From JBFGWM01 sp041588495 (lineage in GTDB: Bacteria > Pseudomonadota > Gammaproteobacteria > Pseudomonadales > JBFGWM01): 11,956 bases of DNA. Location: contig JBFGWM010000065.1 in the NCBI GenBank assembly GCA_041588495.1, positions 1-11,956 of the forward strand. Direction: 5' to 3'. Under the pieces are notes generated by a model that was not told where the DNA came from, made no database searches, and saw nothing but the letters and a program-made list of their open reading frames with translations. The translations under genes and the position numbers were made by a program. Below are positions 1 to 8,172 of this stretch, piece by piece. Position 1 is the first letter of the stretch, and the number at the start of each line of letters is the position of its first letter.

Positions 1-438
1 CATGACCAGGAACAGCTCGGGCAGGGGGTAGCAGCGCTTGCCGACGCTGACCTGGCGCTCGGCCATGGCCTCAAGCAGGGCCGACTGCACCTTGGCCGGC
101 GCACGGTTGATCTCGTCGGCGAGCACCATGTTGTGGAACACCGGTCCGGCCTGGAATTCGAAGGCCGAGGTCTCGGGGCGGTAGATGTCGGTGCCGGTGA
201 TGTCCCCGGGCAGCAGGTCCGGGGTGAACTGGATGCGGTGGAAGTCGCCATCCACGCGCGCCGCCAGTTCCTTGATTGCCCGGGTCTTGGCCAGTCCGGG
301 CGCGCCCTCGACCAGCAGGTGGCCGTCGGCCAGCAGGGCGATCAGGAGGCGGCTGACCAGGTGCTCCTGGCCGATGATGGTGGTGCAGAGTTCCTCCCGC
401 AGCGCCGCGAACTTCTGGTAAGCATCCATATCCGTCAT
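1..438 (-). CDS. MoxR-family AAA+ ATPase, N-terminal part (runs off left edge)
   Basis: This is the first 146 codons of a MoxR-type AAA+ ATPase; the remainder, including the sensor and lid regions, lies beyond base 1. The Walker A motif EGAPGLAKT is at residues 44-52. The Walker B motif VLADEINRA is at about 105-113, followed by the family-typical PAKVQSALLEAM. The segment QFTPDLLPGDITG (about 70-82) and the phrase FQAGPVFHN are also characteristic of the family. MoxR proteins are usually 300-350 residues and act as chaperone-like ATPases, often next to DUF58 and von Willebrand-A proteins that help mature metalloenzymes or cell-envelope proteins; whether such partners lie to the left cannot be seen. 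Start: ATG at 438, with an in-frame ATG at 429 as alternative; both have only weak purine stretches upstream. It is divergent from the glutamate dehydrogenase gene. The family call is secure, the client unknown. Confidence 0.93.
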   Translation of the reverse strand, partial: MTDMDAYQKFAALREELCTTIIGQEHLVSRLLIALLADGHLLVEGAPGLAKTRAIKELAARVDGDFHRIQFTPDLLPGDITGTDIYRPETSAFEFQAGPVFHNMVLADEINRAPAKVQSALLEAMAERQVSVGKRCYPLPELFLVM

Positions 439-673
439 TTCCGCAATTCCCTGTGGGTCAGGATTGTAACCTTTGCCAGCCAAAGAGACAGCGCGGCGGG
501 CGCCAGGTTCCGTCGCCGCCGCTCCCGGGCGGCGCGCGTCGGATTGTGTGGATTTGGACTAATCTTTAAGGCGGGCGGGAAGCCTGCAACAAGGAACCTG
601 ACCGGCACCCCGGGCCCGACCTGCGCGGAGTCCGGGGTCTCCTGTCGTCCGGACATTGATGGAGTGAGTGCAC
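439..673. promoter_or_regulatory. Divergent intergenic region between moxR-type gene and glutamate dehydrogenase gene
   Basis: About 235 bp with no convincing gene. On the minus strand a TACAAT hexamer (plus-strand bases 463-468) lies about 25 bp before the MoxR start and could be its -10 box, but I see no good -35. A perfect 7-bp inverted repeat, CGCCGCC / GGCGGCG with a 7-nt loop, is at 514-534. A short A+T-richer patch at 543-570 (around TTGTGT and TAATCTTTAAG) is the likeliest place for the dehydrogenase promoter, though the boxes are poorly spaced. GGAG at 661-664 is the ribosome binding site of the dehydrogenase. The region must hold both divergent promoters if neither gene is served from elsewhere; the exact boxes are guesses. 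Confidence 0.35.
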
Positions 674-3600
674 ATGACGTACGTGGGCAGCGATAGCAAG
701 ATTGCCTTCCTCGACCAGCTCGGCGAGATGCTGAAGTCGCGCCTGTCGCGCACCCAGGCGCCGGAAGTGCGCCGCTTCGCCGAACAGATGTACGCCAGTG
801 CGCCGATGGAGGACCTCCAGGGCGGCCGCATCGAGGATTTCTTCGCCAGCGTCATCCTGAGCTGGAAGTTCATCCAGCATTACGAAGCCGACAAGGCACT
901 GATCCGCGTGTTCAACCCGGACCTCGAGGAGCACGGCTGGCAGTCCACCCATACCGTCATCGAGATCCTCCACACCGACTGTCCGTTCCTGGTCGAGTCC
1001 GTGCGCATGGAACTCAACCGGCGCGAGATCTACATGCACCGTATCCAGGAGGCCATCCTGCGTGTGCGTCGTGACGCCAACCATGATCTCGAGGCCCTGG
1101 TGGGCAGCGAGCACGCCGGTAACGACAGCCGTCGCGAGGTCCTGCTGCACATCGAGGTCGACCGCCACACCAGTGATGGCACCCTCGAGGACCTGCGTGC
1201 CGCGCTGGCCGATGTGCTCGACGACGTGCGCATGGTGAACAGCGACTTCAGCGCCATGAAGGAACGCTGCGAGGAGTGCATCCGCGACCTGCGGACCAAC
1301 CCGCCTCCGCTGGCGCCGGCTGACGTCGCCGAGGTCGCCGAGTTCATGTCCTGGCTGCTGGGTGGCCAGTTCACCTTTCTCGGTTTCGACGAACTGATGT
1401 TCCTGGAAGAGAAGGGTGAGCGCTTTCTCGAGCCCGCGCGGGAGACCGCCCTCGGTATCCGGCGCAAGAAAATAAGTTCGCGCGACCGCCTCGTGCTGCG
1501 CGATCTCGCTCCGAATGTGCAGGGCTTCCTGCAGGCGCCCAAGCTGATCACCGTCACCAAGTCCTCGACCCGTTCCCGCGTGCACCGTCCTGCGTACCCG
1601 GATTACGTGTCCATCCGCCAGTTCAACGAGCGTGGCGAGGTGATCAGCGAGCGCCGTTTCCTGGGCCTGTTCACCGCCAAGTTCTACAACGAGACCCTGT
1701 CCTCGATTCCGCTGGTGCGGCGCAAGGTGGCGGACATCATCGCGCGCTCGGGAATCGACACCGAATCCCATGCCGGCAAGGCATTCATGCAGATCCTGCA
1801 CAAGTATCCCCGCGATGAGCTGCTTGAAACCAGCTCCTCGGAGCTGTTCGAGACGGTCATGGGGATTCTCAACATGCAGGAACGGCGGCTGGTGCGCCTG
1901 TTCACCCACCGCGACCCGTACAACAAGTTCGTGACCGCGCTCGTGTACTGTCCGCGGGACATCTTCAGCACCGAGTTGCGCCTGCGGTTCCAGGATATCC
2001 TGGTGCGCGCGGTGAACGCGCTTGACGCCGATTTCACCACCCATCTTTCCGAGTCGGTGCTGGCCAGGGTGCACTTCGTGCTGCGCGTCGATCCCACGCG
2101 CGAGCTGGAATTTGATCCGCGCCAGGTCGAGGAGGAAATCCGTTTCGTCACCCGCTCCTGGACCGAGGACCTGCATGCGGCGCTGATCGAGCACTTCGGC
2201 GAGGAACGGGGCAACGAGCTGTTCCAGGAATACCGGGAGGCGTTCCCGGCCGGTTACCGCGAGGATTTCTCCGCGCGCAACGCCACCGCCGACATCCAGC
2301 ACATTCTCGACATGGACCGCGAGCGCAACCTCGGGATGAGTTTCTACCGGGCCGTCGAGGAGGATGGCCAGCTGTTGCGCTTCAAGCTGTTCCAGGTGAA
2401 CAAGCTGCTGCCGTTGTCCGAGGTGCTCCCGATTCTCGAGAACCTGGGCCTGTGCGTGATGGCGGAGCATCCCTTCGACGTCTATCCGGCGGACGGGTCG
2501 TGCATCTGGATTCGTGATTTCAGCCTCGAGTACCGCGCGGGGGGCGACGTCGACCTGCACAAGGTGAAGGAAAACTTCCTGGAGTCCTTCGCCGAGGTGT
2601 GGGCGGGGCGCACCGAGAACGACGGTTTCAACCGCCTGGTGCTGAGTGCCGGGTTCTCCTGGCGCGAGGTGGCGGTGTTCCGCGCCTACGCCCGTTACAA
2701 CAAGCAGATCCGTTTCGGCCTGAGCGAGATGTCGGCCGCCGACACCCTGGTCCGCCACGCCGATATCGGGCGGATGCTGCTGGACTATTTCGAATTGCGC
2801 TTCGACCCGCACCGCGGAATCGGGGACGTCGAGCGCAAGGATCTCTCCACCAGCCTGACCCGGGAGATCCTGGCGCGCCTGGATGCCGTGGAAAGCCTCG
2901 ACGAGGACCGCATCCTGCGCCGTTACCTGGAACTCATGAACGCGACCCTGCGCACCAATTTCTACCAGCTGGCGGAGGATGGCCGGGTCAAGGATTACGT
3001 CTCGTTCAAGATCGACTGCCGTGCCATCGCCGAGATTCCCCGGCCGCGGCCGATGTTCGAGATCTTCGTGTATTCGCCGCGCGTGGAGGGCGTGCACCTG
3101 CGCGGCGGCAAGGTCGCCCGTGGCGGCCTGCGCTGGTCCGACCGCATGGAGGACTTCCGCACCGAGGTGCTGGGCCTGGTGAAGGCGCAGCAGGTCAAGA
3201 ACGCGGTGATCGTGCCGGTGGGCGCGAAGGGCGGTTTCGTCGCCAAGCGGCCGCCCGTGGGCGGCGGACGCGAGGAATTCCTCGCCGAGGGCATCGCCTG
3301 CTACAAGACCTTTATCCGTGCCCTGCTGGACATCACCGACAACCTGAAGGAAGGGCAGGTGGTGCCGCCGTCCAACGTGGTGCGCCATGACGAGGACGAT
3401 TTCTACCTGGTGGTGGCCGCCGACAAGGGCACCGCGACCTTCTCCGACATCGCCAACGGCATTGCCGACGAGTACGGGCACTGGCTGGGCGACGCGTTCG
3501 CTTCCGGCGGCAGCGTCGGCTATGACCACAAGGGCATGGGCATCACCGCGCGTGGCGCCTGGGTCGGTGTGCAGCGGCACTTCCGCGAGATCGGCATCGA

Positions 3601-5713
3601 CGTGCAGAAAGAGGACTTCACCTGCATTGCGGTCGGCGACATGGCCGGCGACGTGTTCGGCAACGGCATGCTGCTCTCCGAGCACATCCGCCTCGTTGCG
3701 GCGTTCAACCACATGCACATTTTCGTCGATCCCGACCCGGATTCCGCGGCCAGCTTCAAGGAGCGCAAGCGTCTCTTCGAACTGCCGCGTTCGTCGTGGG
3801 CCGACTACGACAGCAAGCTGATCTCCAAGGGCGGCGGGGTGTTCAACCGCTCCGCGAAATCGATCCCGATTTCGTCACAGATGAAGAAGCGCTTCTCCAT
3901 CGATGCCGACAAGCTGACGCCCAACGAGCTGCTCAAGGCCATTCTCCAGGCCCGGGTCGACCTGTTCTGGAACGGCGGCATCGGCACCTACGTGAAGGCC
4001 AAGAGCGAGTCCCACCTGGACGTCGGCGACAAGGCCAACGACGCCATCCGCATCAATGGCGGCGAGTTCAAGGTGCGCGTGGTGGGCGAGGGTGGCAACC
4101 TCGGGATGACCCAGCTGGGACGCATCGAGTACTGCCTGGCGGGCGGCCGCTGCAACACCGATTTCATCGACAATGCCGGCGGCGTCGACTGTTCGGACCA
4201 CGAGGTCAATATCAAGATCCTGCTCAACGAGGTGGTGGAGCAGGGCGACATGACCACCAAGCAGCGCAACAAGCTGCTGGCCTCCATGACCGACGACGTG
4301 GCCGACCTGGTCCTGCTCAACAATTACCGGCAGACCCAGGCCATCAGTATCGCGGAGTCCGAGGTGGTCTCGCGCATGGAGGAGTACCGCCGTTTCATCT
4401 CCAGCATGGAATCGGCGGGCAAGCTGGATCGCGCGCTGGAGTTCCTGCCCGACGACGAGTCCATCGTGGAGCGCAAGCTGCAGCGCAAGGGCCTGACCCG
4501 GCCGGAGCTCTCGGTGCTGATCTCCTACTGCAAGGCGGACCTCAAGGAGCAGCTGATCAACTCCAAGGTCCCGGACGACCCCTACCTGCAGCGCGAACTG
4601 GAGACCGCGTTCCCCGCGGTGCTGGTGAAGCGTTACCGTGACGAGATGTATGCCCACCGCCTGTACCGCGAGATCGCGGCGACGCAGATCGCCAACGACA
4701 TGGCGAACCGCATGGGCATCACCTTCGTGCACCGTCTCACGGAGTCCACCGGGACCAAGCCGTCCCACGTGGCGCGTTCCTACATCGTGGCGCGGGACGT
4801 GTTCAATATTGCCAGCCTGTGGGAACAGATCGAGGAACTCGATCACAAAGTCGATGCCGCGGTCCAGATGGAGATGATGACCCAGCTCATCCGCCTGGCC
4901 CGGCGTGGCACCCGCTGGTTTATCCGCAACCGGCGCGCGGTGTTCAAGTCCGAGGACGTGATCCAGCAGTTCCGGCCCGGTATCGCGGAACTGGCCGGGC
5001 ACATCTCGGAACTGGTCGAGGGCGTGCACCAGGAATCCCTGCAAAGCAAGCAGGCCTACCTGGTCGAGCGCAATGTACCGGAGGAACTGGCGAAGTCCAT
5101 TGCCCAGCTGGCGGCCCTGTACAACGGTCTCGGCATCATCGAGGCTTCGAGGGAAACCGGGCGCACCATTCGCCAGGTGGCCGAGGCCTTCTTCAAGCTC
5201 GGTGACCGCCTGCAACTGCACTGGTTCAGTCGCCAGATCACCGATCTCACGGTGGAAAACCACTGGCAGGCGATGGCCCGCGAGACCTTCCGCGACGATC
5301 TCGACTGGCAGCGCCGCTCCCTGACCACCGGGTTGCTGCAGATGCACGAGGGGCCGGAGGAAATCCATGCCCGCATCGATGCCTGGGTCGACCACTACAA
5401 GCCCCTGGTCGACCGCTGGCAGAACATGCTCAACGGCCTGCGCAGCGCGGCAGCGGGAGATTTCGCCATGTACGCGGTGGCGGTCCGGGAACTGCTCGAT
5501 CTCGCCCAGAGCACCACGCACCGCCCGATGTCGGCGAAGAAGTCCGGCGCCGGTTCGAAAAAGGGCTCCGGCGGGGCCGGCAAGACGGCGGCCCCGGACA
5601 AGAAGTCCGCCCCTGCCGCGTCCGCGGAAACGGGCAAGAAGGCCGTGCGCAAGAAGGGGGCGAAGTCCTCCGCGGGTAAAACCAAGGCGGCCTCGAGCCG
5701 CAAGAAATCCTGA
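674..5713 (+). CDS. gdhB: NAD-specific glutamate dehydrogenase, large (about 180 kDa) class, with lysine-rich C-terminal tail
   Basis: Cytoplasmic enzyme that oxidatively deaminates L-glutamate with NAD+ to 2-oxoglutarate, ammonium and NADH, the catabolic direction. At 1679 residues it belongs to the large bacterial class known from Streptomyces clavuligerus and Pseudomonas aeruginosa. The long N-terminal half (to about residue 700) is the family's regulatory, ACT-like region. The catalytic core begins near residue 816 with RGGLRWSDRMEDFRTEV. The substrate-binding stretch KNAVIVPVGAKGGF is at 842-855; by analogy with small GDHs, K842 and K852 are the active-site lysines. The Rossmann NAD site includes GDMAGDVFGNGM at 988-999. 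Start: ATG at 674, with GGAG nine bases upstream; an in-frame GTG at 668 is too close to that site. The last 61 residues (1619-1679) are a Lys/Ala/Ser/Gly tail with 16 lysines and one Asp plus one Glu, unlike the rest of the protein. No terminator follows, so DUF2835 is probably co-transcribed. Regulators of the large class include amino acids such as aspartate or arginine in some species; this is not shown by the sequence here. Confidence 0.96.
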   Translation: MTYVGSDSKIAFLDQLGEMLKSRLSRTQAPEVRRFAEQMYASAPMEDLQGGRIEDFFASVILSWKFIQHYEADKALIRVFNPDLEEHGWQSTHTVIEILHTDCPFLVESVRMELNRREIYMHRIQEAILRVRRDANHDLEALVGSEHAGNDSRREVLLHIEVDRHTSDGTLEDLRAALADVLDDVRMVNSDFSAMKERCEECIRDLRTNPPPLAPADVAEVAEFMSWLLGGQFTFLGFDELMFLEEKGERFLEPARETALGIRRKKISSRDRLVLRDLAPNVQGFLQAPKLITVTKSSTRSRVHRPAYPDYVSIRQFNERGEVISERRFLGLFTAKFYNETLSSIPLVRRKVADIIARSGIDTESHAGKAFMQILHKYPRDELLETSSSELFETVMGILNMQERRLVRLFTHRDPYNKFVTALVYCPRDIFSTELRLRFQDILVRAVNALDADFTTHLSESVLARVHFVLRVDPTRELEFDPRQVEEEIRFVTRSWTEDLHAALIEHFGEERGNELFQEYREAFPAGYREDFSARNATADIQHILDMDRERNLGMSFYRAVEEDGQLLRFKLFQVNKLLPLSEVLPILENLGLCVMAEHPFDVYPADGSCIWIRDFSLEYRAGGDVDLHKVKENFLESFAEVWAGRTENDGFNRLVLSAGFSWREVAVFRAYARYNKQIRFGLSEMSAADTLVRHADIGRMLLDYFELRFDPHRGIGDVERKDLSTSLTREILARLDAVESLDEDRILRRYLELMNATLRTNFYQLAEDGRVKDYVSFKIDCRAIAEIPRPRPMFEIFVYSPRVEGVHLRGGKVARGGLRWSDRMEDFRTEVLGLVKAQQVKNAVIVPVGAKGGFVAKRPPVGGGREEFLAEGIACYKTFIRALLDITDNLKEGQVVPPSNVVRHDEDDFYLVVAADKGTATFSDIANGIADEYGHWLGDAFASGGSVGYDHKGMGITARGAWVGVQRHFREIGIDVQKEDFTCIAVGDMAGDVFGNGMLLSEHIRLVAAFNHMHIFVDPDPDSAASFKERKRLFELPRSSWADYDSKLISKGGGVFNRSAKSIPISSQMKKRFSIDADKLTPNELLKAILQARVDLFWNGGIGTYVKAKSESHLDVGDKANDAIRINGGEFKVRVVGEGGNLGMTQLGRIEYCLAGGRCNTDFIDNAGGVDCSDHEVNIKILLNEVVEQGDMTTKQRNKLLASMTDDVADLVLLNNYRQTQAISIAESEVVSRMEEYRRFISSMESAGKLDRALEFLPDDESIVERKLQRKGLTRPELSVLISYCKADLKEQLINSKVPDDPYLQRELETAFPAVLVKRYRDEMYAHRLYREIAATQIANDMANRMGITFVHRLTESTGTKPSHVARSYIVARDVFNIASLWEQIEELDHKVDAAVQMEMMTQLIRLARRGTRWFIRNRRAVFKSEDVIQQFRPGIAELAGHISELVEGVHQESLQSKQAYLVERNVPEELAKSIAQLAALYNGLGIIEASRETGRTIRQVAEAFFKLGDRLQLHWFSRQITDLTVENHWQAMARETFRDDLDWQRRSLTTGLLQMHEGPEEIHARIDAWVDHYKPLVDRWQNMLNGLRSAAAGDFAMYAVAVRELLDLAQSTTHRPMSAKKSGAGSKKGSGGAGKTAAPDKKSAPAASAETGKKAVRKKGAKSSAGKTKAASSRKKS

Positions 5714-5740
5714 CCGGGCGCCCGCAGGGCGCAAGCGTGC

Positions 5741-5959
5741 ATGCCCAGCGTTACCGTGGACCTCTACATCGAACCCGAGGAGTTCGTGCGCCTCTATGAG
5801 GGTTCGGCGCGCACCGTCGTCTGTCGCGCCGAGGACGGCCGCACGGTCAGCTTCCCGGCCCGGGTGCTGCGTCCCTACGTGACCGCCGACGGGGTTCGCG
5901 GCCGCTTCCGCATCGAGTTCGGCAGTGACAACCGGTTCAGTGGCATCCAGCGCCTGTAG
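5741..5959 (+). CDS. DUF2835 family small protein
   Basis: A 72-residue protein that I recognise as DUF2835, a family of about 70 residues of unknown function. Visible family features are an N-terminal Y/F-rich strand with EEFVRLYEG (about 15-23), then a strand-turn pattern VVCRAEDGRTVSFPARVLRPYVT (about 26-48), and a closing GVRGRFRIEF (about 51-60). The alternation of hydrophobic residues suggests a small all-beta fold. It has no signal peptide or membrane segment and is presumably cytosolic. The ATG at 5741 has AGGG about 11 bases upstream. It lies 27 bp after the glutamate dehydrogenase stop with no terminator between, so the two are probably in one transcript. Its function is unknown; the neighbour alone does not show a role in glutamate metabolism. 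Confidence 0.8.
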   Translation: MPSVTVDLYIEPEEFVRLYEGSARTVVCRAEDGRTVSFPARVLRPYVTADGVRGRFRIEFGSDNRFSGIQRL

Positions 5960-5985
5960 CGCCCGGTCACACCCCGGCTAGGCGC
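5959..5985. other. Small stem-loop spanning the convergent stop codons of DUF2835 and fabG genes
   Basis: GCGCC at 5959-5963 pairs with GGCGC at 5981-5985, with an inner CGG/CCG pairing, and the element contains the FabG stop and the final base of the DUF2835 stop. There is no T-tract on either side, so it is not a classical intrinsic terminator. It may only slow converging polymerases, or it may be chance in G+C-rich DNA. Confidence 0.3.
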
Positions 5986-7399
5986 CCACCACGCACTGTC
6001 CGCACACCCGCAGCACGTTGCCGGTGACACCGGCGGATCCCGGTTCGGCAAAAAAGGCGATGGCTTCCGCGACGTCACCGGGAACACCGCCCTGGGACAG
6101 GGAGTTCATGCGGCGGCCGATCTCCCGGGTCACCATGGGAATCGCCGCCGTCATCTGGGTCTCGATGAAGCCGGGCGCCACCGCGTTCACGGTGATGCGG
6201 CTGTCGCGCAGGTCGGCCGCGAGGTGCCGCACCCAGCCGATCACCCCGGCCTTGGAGGCCGCGTAGTTGGACTGACCGACCTGCCCGGCGATCCCGTTCA
6301 TGGACGACACCCCGATGATGCGCCCGTGCTCGGCGATCACGTCGTCGGCCAGCAGTCGCTCGTTGATGCGCAGCACCGCGCCCAGGTTGATATCCAGGGT
6401 CTGCTCCCACCACGCCTCGGGCATGTTGGCGAGGGTCTTGTCGCGGGTGATCCCGGCATTGTGCACGATGATGTCGCCCCCGCCCGCGTCGGCCAGCTTC
6501 TGGCTGATGTAGCGGGGCGCCTTCTCGTGGGTGATGTCGGCCACCACCGGCTTGCCGCCGATGTCCGCCATCACCGCATCGAGATCGTCGGCGGCAGCTT
6601 CGATGTCGAGGCCGATGACCCGTGCGCCGTCCCGCGCCAGGGTGCGGGCGATCGCCTCGCCGATGCCGCGCGAGGCGCCGGTGACCAGCGCCGTGCGCCC
6701 GGCAAGCGGTTGGGCGGGGTCGAAGTCGGGCGGCTCCGGGGCGCCGGTCACGGTGAGCACCTGGCCGTCGACGTAGGCGGCGCGGGGCGAGAGCAGGAAG
6801 CGGAGCGGACCGTCGAGCATGCCGCCGGCGCCGTCCTCGACGCGCACCAGGTTGGCGGTGGCGCCGCGCTTGCCGATCTCCTTGGCGATACTGCGACAGA
6901 AACCTTCCAGCGCGGCCCGCGCGGCCGCGGCCTCGGCGTCGGGGGCGTCTTCCGGGCGGCGGCCGACGATGACGACCCGCGCGCAGTGATCCAGGTTGCG
7001 CATCACCGGGTGGAAGAACCCGTGCAGCTGGTTGAGCTGGGCCGCCGTCTCGATCCCCGTGGCGTCGAACACCAGTGCCGAGAAACGTTCCGACAACGCC
7101 TCCTGGCTGCATTCCACCGGGTCGATGTCCAGTTTCTCGCGTCCCGCCGCGGCCAGGATGCGGGCGGCATGGCCGCAGCCGGCGGGGATGCAGACCCGGG
7201 CCTCCGAGGCCGCCAGGCAGCGCACCAGGTAATCCTGCAATGCGGCGTCCTCGGAGGCGCCGAGGAGCACTGATCCGGACAGGAACACGCCGCGTTCCCC
7301 GTCGGGCCTGCGCAATTCCACGGGCGTGGGAAAACCCAGGCTGCCCAGCACGCTGCGGCCGATCCGTGTGCCCAGTACCTTGTCGTAATAGTCATTCAT
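5978..7399 (-). CDS. High-molecular-weight 3-oxoacyl-[ACP/CoA] reductase (FabG4-like)
   Basis: An SDR-family ketoreductase of 473 residues, nearly twice the 245 or so of ordinary FabG. This matches the FabG4/HMwFabG group, known for example from mycobacteria, which reduces 3-oxoacyl thioesters and tends to prefer NADH and longer chains. The active C-terminal domain starts near residue 233. It has TGASRGIG at 240-247, the NAG motif at 314-316, catalytic Ser near 365-366 (VSSMNG), Tyr379 and Lys383 in YAASK, and the closing NVLRVCGQ. The N-terminal half (about 35-220) looks like a degenerate SDR copy: its GFCRSIAKEIGKRG and SPRAAYVDGQVLTV echo the end of an SDR fold, but it lacks a YxxxK pair and a clear glycine-rich loop. 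The start ATG at 7399 has a GGGTGG stretch about 7 bases upstream. It lies 32 nt downstream of the SGNH esterase gene on the same strand, probably in one operon. No acyl carrier, thiolase or PHA synthase gene is adjacent, so its physiological substrate is unknown. Confidence 0.9.
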   Translation of the reverse strand: MNDYYDKVLGTRIGRSVLGSLGFPTPVELRRPDGERGVFLSGSVLLGASEDAALQDYLVRCLAASEARVCIPAGCGHAARILAAAGREKLDIDPVECSQEALSERFSALVFDATGIETAAQLNQLHGFFHPVMRNLDHCARVVIVGRRPEDAPDAEAAAARAALEGFCRSIAKEIGKRGATANLVRVEDGAGGMLDGPLRFLLSPRAAYVDGQVLTVTGAPEPPDFDPAQPLAGRTALVTGASRGIGEAIARTLARDGARVIGLDIEAAADDLDAVMADIGGKPVVADITHEKAPRYISQKLADAGGGDIIVHNAGITRDKTLANMPEAWWEQTLDINLGAVLRINERLLADDVIAEHGRIIGVSSMNGIAGQVGQSNYAASKAGVIGWVRHLAADLRDSRITVNAVAPGFIETQMTAAIPMVTREIGRRMNSLSQGGVPGDVAEAIAFFAEPGSAGVTGNVLRVCGQCVVGA

Positions 7400-7431
7400 G
7401 TCGCATCCACCCGTCTGCGTCGTGCGGAGAT

Positions 7432-8061
7432 TCAGGAGTCATCCGGCAGTGCGCCGTGCCGGACCAGCAGTTCGCGCACGGCCTTCGCCAGCAGGCGGTA
7501 ACCCTCGGCGTTGAAGTGCACGCTGTCCGACTTGTGGGCCGGGGAGTGCTGCAGGTCCGGTATGATATTGCCATCGTAGGCAATTGCGTACTGTTCCGCG
7601 ATGTCCGGGTACCAGGGCGCCGCGCTGGCGACCAGTCCGAATTTCGGCACGCCGAGCAGCACCACCTCCGCACCGTGGCCGCGGATGGCCTCGACCATTG
7701 CCGCCAGGTTGGCGCGGGTCTGTGCGGGGTCCAGGCGCCGCAGCACGTCGTTGCCGCCATGGCACAGGATCACCAGTCGTGGCCGGTGTTGTTCGAGCAG
7801 CCCGGGGAGACGTGCGAGGCCGTCACTGCTGACCTCGCCAGGCACCCCGGCGTTGATCACCCGGAGGCCGGTTTCCCGGGCCAGCACCGCGGGATAGGCG
7901 GCGTCGGCATCGGCACCGGTGCCGCGGGTCAGGCTGTCACCGAAGGCCAGTACCACGGCGTCGGGCGGCAGCGGTTCGAGGCGCACGGATTCGCCGCACC
8001 CCGCGCAGATCATCAGCAACAGGCACGGCAGGATGATGCGACGTGCTCGGGACGTGGACAT
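7432..8061 (-). CDS. SGNH/GDSL esterase, TesA/arylesterase-like, probable lipoprotein
   Basis: A 209-residue hydrolase of the SGNH family resembling E. coli TesA (thioesterase I / lysophospholipase L1). All four conserved blocks are present: GDSLT with nucleophile Ser43, Gly72 in NAGVPGE, GGND with Asn104, and the acid-base pair in DSVHFN (Asp179, His182). The TesA-like phrase GLARLPGLLEQHRPR is at about 81-95. The N-terminus is a secretion signal: basic residues (RARR), a hydrophobic stretch, then ICAGC with Cys22 as the likely lipidated residue. The -3 Cys is unusual for a lipobox, so a periplasmic soluble form is possible. The chosen start, ATG at 8061, has GGAG ten bases upstream and gives the expected short signal peptide; longer in-frame starts read into the pyrD-coding DNA and are rejected. 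It is the first gene of a probable two-gene unit with the FabG4-like gene and is divergent from pyrD. It likely cleaves acyl esters or thioesters; the true substrate is not evident. Confidence 0.9.
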   Translation of the reverse strand: MSTSRARRIILPCLLLMICAGCGESVRLEPLPPDAVVLAFGDSLTRGTGADADAAYPAVLARETGLRVINAGVPGEVSSDGLARLPGLLEQHRPRLVILCHGGNDVLRRLDPAQTRANLAAMVEAIRGHGAEVVLLGVPKFGLVASAAPWYPDIAEQYAIAYDGNIIPDLQHSPAHKSDSVHFNAEGYRLLAKAVRELLVRHGALPDDS

Positions 8062-8130
8062 CTTGGCCTGGCTCCCCGGTGTGGTCTCCTGGTGAACTTT
8101 AGCGGAATGCGCCGCACGGGAAAAAGTCCG

Positions 8131-8136
8131 TATAAT
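8131..8136 (+). promoter_or_regulatory. Candidate -10 box of pyrD promoter
   Basis: A perfect TATAAT hexamer lies 36 bp before the pyrD GTG, in the short divergent gap with the esterase gene. A start site near 8143 would give a leader of about 30 nt. I see no good -35 hexamer at 16-18 bp spacing and no extended -10 TGn, so it would depend on an activator or tolerate a weak -35. Confidence 0.5.
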
Positions 8137-8172
8137 TTGCCGATGTCCGCCAACCGGTAAGGCCCGAGCCAC

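Noticed and set aside
668..673. GTG at 668 as start of the glutamate dehydrogenase
   Set aside because: GGAG at 661-664 would be only three bases away; spacing fits the ATG at 674.
566..3718. A 1050-codon open frame antisense to the glutamate dehydrogenase gene
   Set aside because: It lies opposite a clearly coding gene in high-GC DNA, where antisense stops are rare. Its translation is His/Val/Gln-rich low-complexity sequence with no family motif, and no ribosome site fits.
3875..5734. A 619-codon antisense frame over the C-terminal half of the dehydrogenase gene
   Set aside because: Same reason: a shadow of a real high-GC gene, with biased composition and no recognisable domain.
6224..7273. 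A 349-codon plus-strand frame opposite the FabG4-like gene
   Set aside because: The minus-strand reading has complete SDR motifs; the plus-strand translation is Gly/Val/His/Arg-rich filler.
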